This document shows positions 21,987 to 23,824 of a stretch of 23,824 nucleotides of DNA, piece after piece. Under the pieces are notes generated by a model. That model had not been told where the DNA came from. It made no database searches and worked only from the letters and a program-made list of their open reading frames with translations. Source of the stretch: Cyanobacteria bacterium HKST-UBA02 (lineage in GTDB: Bacteria > Cyanobacteriota > Vampirovibrionia > Obscuribacterales > Obscuribacteraceae); NCBI GenBank assembly GCA_020431945.1, contig JAGQHH010000577.1, forward strand, positions 1 to 23,824, in the 5' to 3' direction. Both the position numbers and the translations under genes were made by a program. Position 1 is the stretch's first letter. Every line of letters starts with the position of its first letter.

Positions 21987-22664
21987 TTGAAAGCAGAGAA
22001 ATTACTGGTGGCTGCGCTCTTGAGCGGGCTGATTTTCCTGGGTGGAGGCAGCATCGCTTGCGCCGACGATAGCGCTGAAGTTCCCGATGCTGCTGAGACC
22101 TCCGATTCTTCCGATTCATCGAGCAGTGTCGAGATCGACGACGACAAGAGAGCGGCTATCAATGAGCTGATTGAAGTAACCGAGCTCACCAAGCGGATCG
22201 AGTTCATCCGGCAGAGTTTCTGGCACAGTGCTCAGAGAGTCTTCCAGCAGGCGGCCTTCCAGTCCCTGCGAAAAGATCCGGCGATGAAGGATGCCGGTCG
22301 CGACGAGCTCATCGCCAAGGTCAATGCCAGGGCTGACGAGCTCACTAAGAAATATCAGGAGATGTTCACCAAGCGCATCGATCTGGACAGCCTGGTGAAA
22401 AAGGTAGCCACCGACGTTTATGCAAGACATTTCTCAGCCTCCGAGATCCGGGATATCATCACTTTCTATAAAACGCCTACCGGCAAGAAGGCCCGGGAGC
22501 TGATGCCCAAGATCGCCCGGGAGTCGATGATCGAGACCAAGGACCTGATGAAGCCCGAGCTCAATGCCATCGTCACCGAGATTCTTGCGGAATTGAAACC
22601 CGAGGCTGCGAAAGACGGGAGCGAAGAAGCCGAAAAGAAGCCCGAGCCGGCGGCGACAGAGTGA
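21987..22664 (+). CDS. DUF2059 domain exported protein
   Basis: The 225-aa protein begins at TTG 21987 behind a consensus AAGGAGG. A signal peptide (Lys2, Lys5, hydrophobic core, probable cleavage after ACA at residue 26) is followed by an acidic Ser/Asp-rich linker (29-53) and a helical domain (54-205). FSASEIRDIITFYKTPTGKK (149-168) is the DUF2059 signature, in which FY-x-(S/T)P-x-GKK is conserved. The tail is a charged Lys/Glu/Pro/Ala stretch. DUF2059 proteins are periplasmic or exported and have no defined activity. It is flanked by another exported protein and, 13 bases downstream, a PPC-domain protein. Confidence 0.85.
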   Translation: MKAEKLLVAALLSGLIFLGGGSIACADDSAEVPDAAETSDSSDSSSSVEIDDDKRAAINELIEVTELTKRIEFIRQSFWHSAQRVFQQAAFQSLRKDPAMKDAGRDELIAKVNARADELTKKYQEMFTKRIDLDSLVKKVATDVYARHFSASEIRDIITFYKTPTGKKARELMPKIARESMIETKDLMKPELNAIVTEILAELKPEAAKDGSEEAEKKPEPAATE

Positions 22665-22677
22665 GCGAAGAGCAGCT

Positions 22678-23109
22678 ATGAGTGAAGTGGCAGCCACGCC
22701 GCCGGGGCTGCTGGTGCGCAGGCTCGCTCCCGGCACCGATCTCCGGGAGGCTCTCCAGAGTTGGTGCCGCGAATCCGGTATCGATGCGGCGGTGCCGGTG
22801 AGCATGGTGGGGTCCTTGAAAGTGGCCTCGATCAGATTCGCCGGTAAAGACGAGCCCGCAAAACTCGAAGGTCCATTCGAGATCGTCGCCGCCACAGGCA
22901 CCATGGGTAGCGCCGGTATACACGTCCACTTGATGGTGGCGGACAGCAAAGGCCGGGTCACCGGTGGTCATCTATCCGCCGGCTCGCTCATCAATACTAC
23001 GGTGGAGGTGGCCGCTCTGGACTTCTCCCGGAGCTTCCGATTCGAGCGCAAACCCGATGCCCGGACGGGCTGCTACGAGCTCTTTCCGGTGGCGAAGTCC
23101 ACAGAATGA
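22678..23109 (+). CDS. PPC/DUF296 domain protein
   Basis: The 143-aa protein is a single PPC (DUF296) domain, the fold also found in plant AT-hook proteins. RLAPGTDLREALQSWCRESG (15-34) starts the domain, and GIHVHLMVADSKGRVTGGHL (80-99) carries His82, His84 and His98, the positions that bind a metal in bacterial members. There is no AT-hook, signal peptide or membrane segment, so it is cytosolic, unlike its two upstream neighbours. ATG 22678 lies 13 bases after the DUF2059 stop, with a weak GAAGAG ribosome binding site. Bacterial PPC proteins form trimers but their activity is unknown. It ends 3 bases before the convergent UbiA-family gene. Confidence 0.88.
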   Translation: MSEVAATPPGLLVRRLAPGTDLREALQSWCRESGIDAAVPVSMVGSLKVASIRFAGKDEPAKLEGPFEIVAATGTMGSAGIHVHLMVADSKGRVTGGHLSAGSLINTTVEVAALDFSRSFRFERKPDARTGCYELFPVAKSTE

Positions 23110-23112
23110 AAA

Positions 23113-23824
23113 TCAGAAGAGACGGTAGGAATCGACGAAATTGATAATCGCTTCCACGGCCCGGGGAATGAATCCGTAGACAACGCCGGCGGAAGTGAGT
23201 ATCCAGAGGACGATACTTATCTGAATCGGCCTGTCCTTTAGAAGAACATCCTCGGGAGTCCCGGTGACAGTCCGGGTGGTGGAGAGGAGCAGGTAGCGGA
23301 AGATGCCGTAGAGAACGAATGGAACAGTGAGCATCATCCAGTTTCCCGAAGGCGCCTTCGAGCTGTACATGGCATAGCAGGTGACCAGGGATGGCACGAT
23401 TACCATCTCCATGCGCGAGATCAATTCCATCGAATAACGATCGAAGACGGCTCGATGCTCTCCGGCCTTGTCTTTGAGCACCTTCATCTCCTGCCGCCTC
23501 TTCTCGACGGCCAGAAACAGCGCACCGAGAGTAGTGCAGAGCAAGAACCAGCTCGAGAGCTCGACCTGAGCCGCGGCGCCACCGGCCACCGCTCTCAGGA
23601 CGAATCCTGTAGCGATGCTGAAAACATCCAGTATCGGTACCTTTTTCAGAGTCGAATTGTAAAGAACCTGGAGAAGAAGATAGAGAATCAGGGTGAGTGC
23701 CACGGATGGTCGAACCAGAAAGCCGCCCACAAGTCCCAGGATCAAAGCGGCCGCACCGACTATGGTGGCAGTTCCGGGAGAGACCTTGCCGGATGCGATT
23801 GGTCTCAGTCGTTTGGCCGGGTGT
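23113..23824 (-). CDS. UbiA-family prenyltransferase, decaprenyl-phosphate phosphoribosyltransferase-like (cut by window end)
   Basis: The reading frame is open to the last base, so the N-terminal part is missing. The visible 236 codons begin HPAKRLRPIASGKVSPGTA, containing the HPxKRxRPIASG stretch of the UbiA family that follows the first Asp-rich motif. Several transmembrane helices follow, with FSIATGFVLRAVAGGAAAQV and SSWFLLCTTLGALFLAVEKR including the second conserved region. That spacing and the GFVLRAVAGG and EKRRQE segments are closest to Rv3806c-type enzymes, which transfer phosphoribose from PRPP to decaprenyl phosphate. In other bacteria the related enzymes serve polyprenyl-linked ribose or arabinose synthesis. 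It is an inner-membrane protein. The family is secure, the donor and acceptor specificity only probable. Confidence 0.85.
   Translation of the reverse strand, partial: HPAKRLRPIASGKVSPGTATIVGAAALILGLVGGFLVRPSVALTLILYLLLQVLYNSTLKKVPILDVFSIATGFVLRAVAGGAAAQVELSSWFLLCTTLGALFLAVEKRRQEMKVLKDKAGEHRAVFDRYSMELISRMEMVIVPSLVTCYAMYSSKAPSGNWMMLTVPFVLYGIFRYLLLSTTRTVTGTPEDVLLKDRPIQISIVLWILTSAGVVYGFIPRAVEAIINFVDSYRLF

Noticed and set aside
1..23824. CRISPR array, insertion sequence or prophage signs
   Set aside because: No regularly spaced repeats, transposase or integrase motifs, or terminal inverted repeats were seen in the window.

Overview
This 23.8-kb window comes from a bacterial chromosome with a GC content of roughly 57 percent. 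It is densely packed with mostly housekeeping genes, and no gap between genes exceeds 300 bases. I see no rRNA, tRNA, insertion sequence, prophage or CRISPR array. The organism looks like a diderm: it has lipoproteins, a DUF2059 secreted protein and a UbiA-type phosphoribosyltransferase. A YvcK with an N-terminal membrane anchor, a flavin reductase resembling the C-terminal module of cyanobacterial flavodiiron proteins, and a heme oxygenase next to tRNA-modification genes would fit a non-photosynthetic relative of Cyanobacteria (Melainabacteria/Vampirovibrionia-like). That placement is inference; no single marker here proves it.

Layout. (1) 1-3245, plus strand: the 3' end of metK, a promoter, an FHA-adenylate cyclase, a GH3 NagZ-type glycosidase and a 53-aa membrane miniprotein. 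(2) 6201-3211, minus strand: a tightly coupled operon miaB - sua5/tsaC - heme oxygenase, with a short unknown ORF upstream (6471-6283). (3) 6618-11425: a surface/secretion island with a lipoprotein, a divergent TadE-like pseudopilin (minus), a secreted subtilisin-like protease, and then, behind a strong terminator, a TadE-like pseudopilin, an unknown exported protein and a TadG-like protein in one plus-strand operon. It is closed by a palindromic bidirectional terminator. (4) 13674-11483, minus: pfkA (pyrophosphate-type active site) and ribD. (5) 13934-17813, plus: sucC-sucD (succinyl-CoA synthetase), a voltage-gated-type K+ channel and a patatin-like phospholipase. (6) 20769-17810, minus: def - stand-alone RapZ C-terminal domain - yvcK - flavin reductase. 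(7) 20951-23109, plus: an unknown exported protein, a DUF2059 exported protein and a PPC/DUF296 protein. (8) 23113 to the window end, minus: a decaprenyl-phosphate phosphoribosyltransferase-like UbiA protein, cut by the edge.

How the genes fit together. Central carbon metabolism is represented by pfkA, sucCD and YvcK, the last a UDP-sugar-linked regulator of carbon flux and cell wall. Translation quality is represented by two tRNA A37 modification enzymes and peptide deformylase. The part least explained by known operons is the 7.2-11.4 kb island, where three Tad-pilus-like membrane-anchored proteins surround a dedicated subtilase with no visible secretion ATPase or platform gene. A second unusual point is the RapZ C-terminal domain without its ATPase half, translationally coupled to yvcK. 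Non-ATG starts appear common here (TTG for nagZ, sucC and the DUF2059 gene; GTG for sucD), each supported by ribosome-binding-site position.
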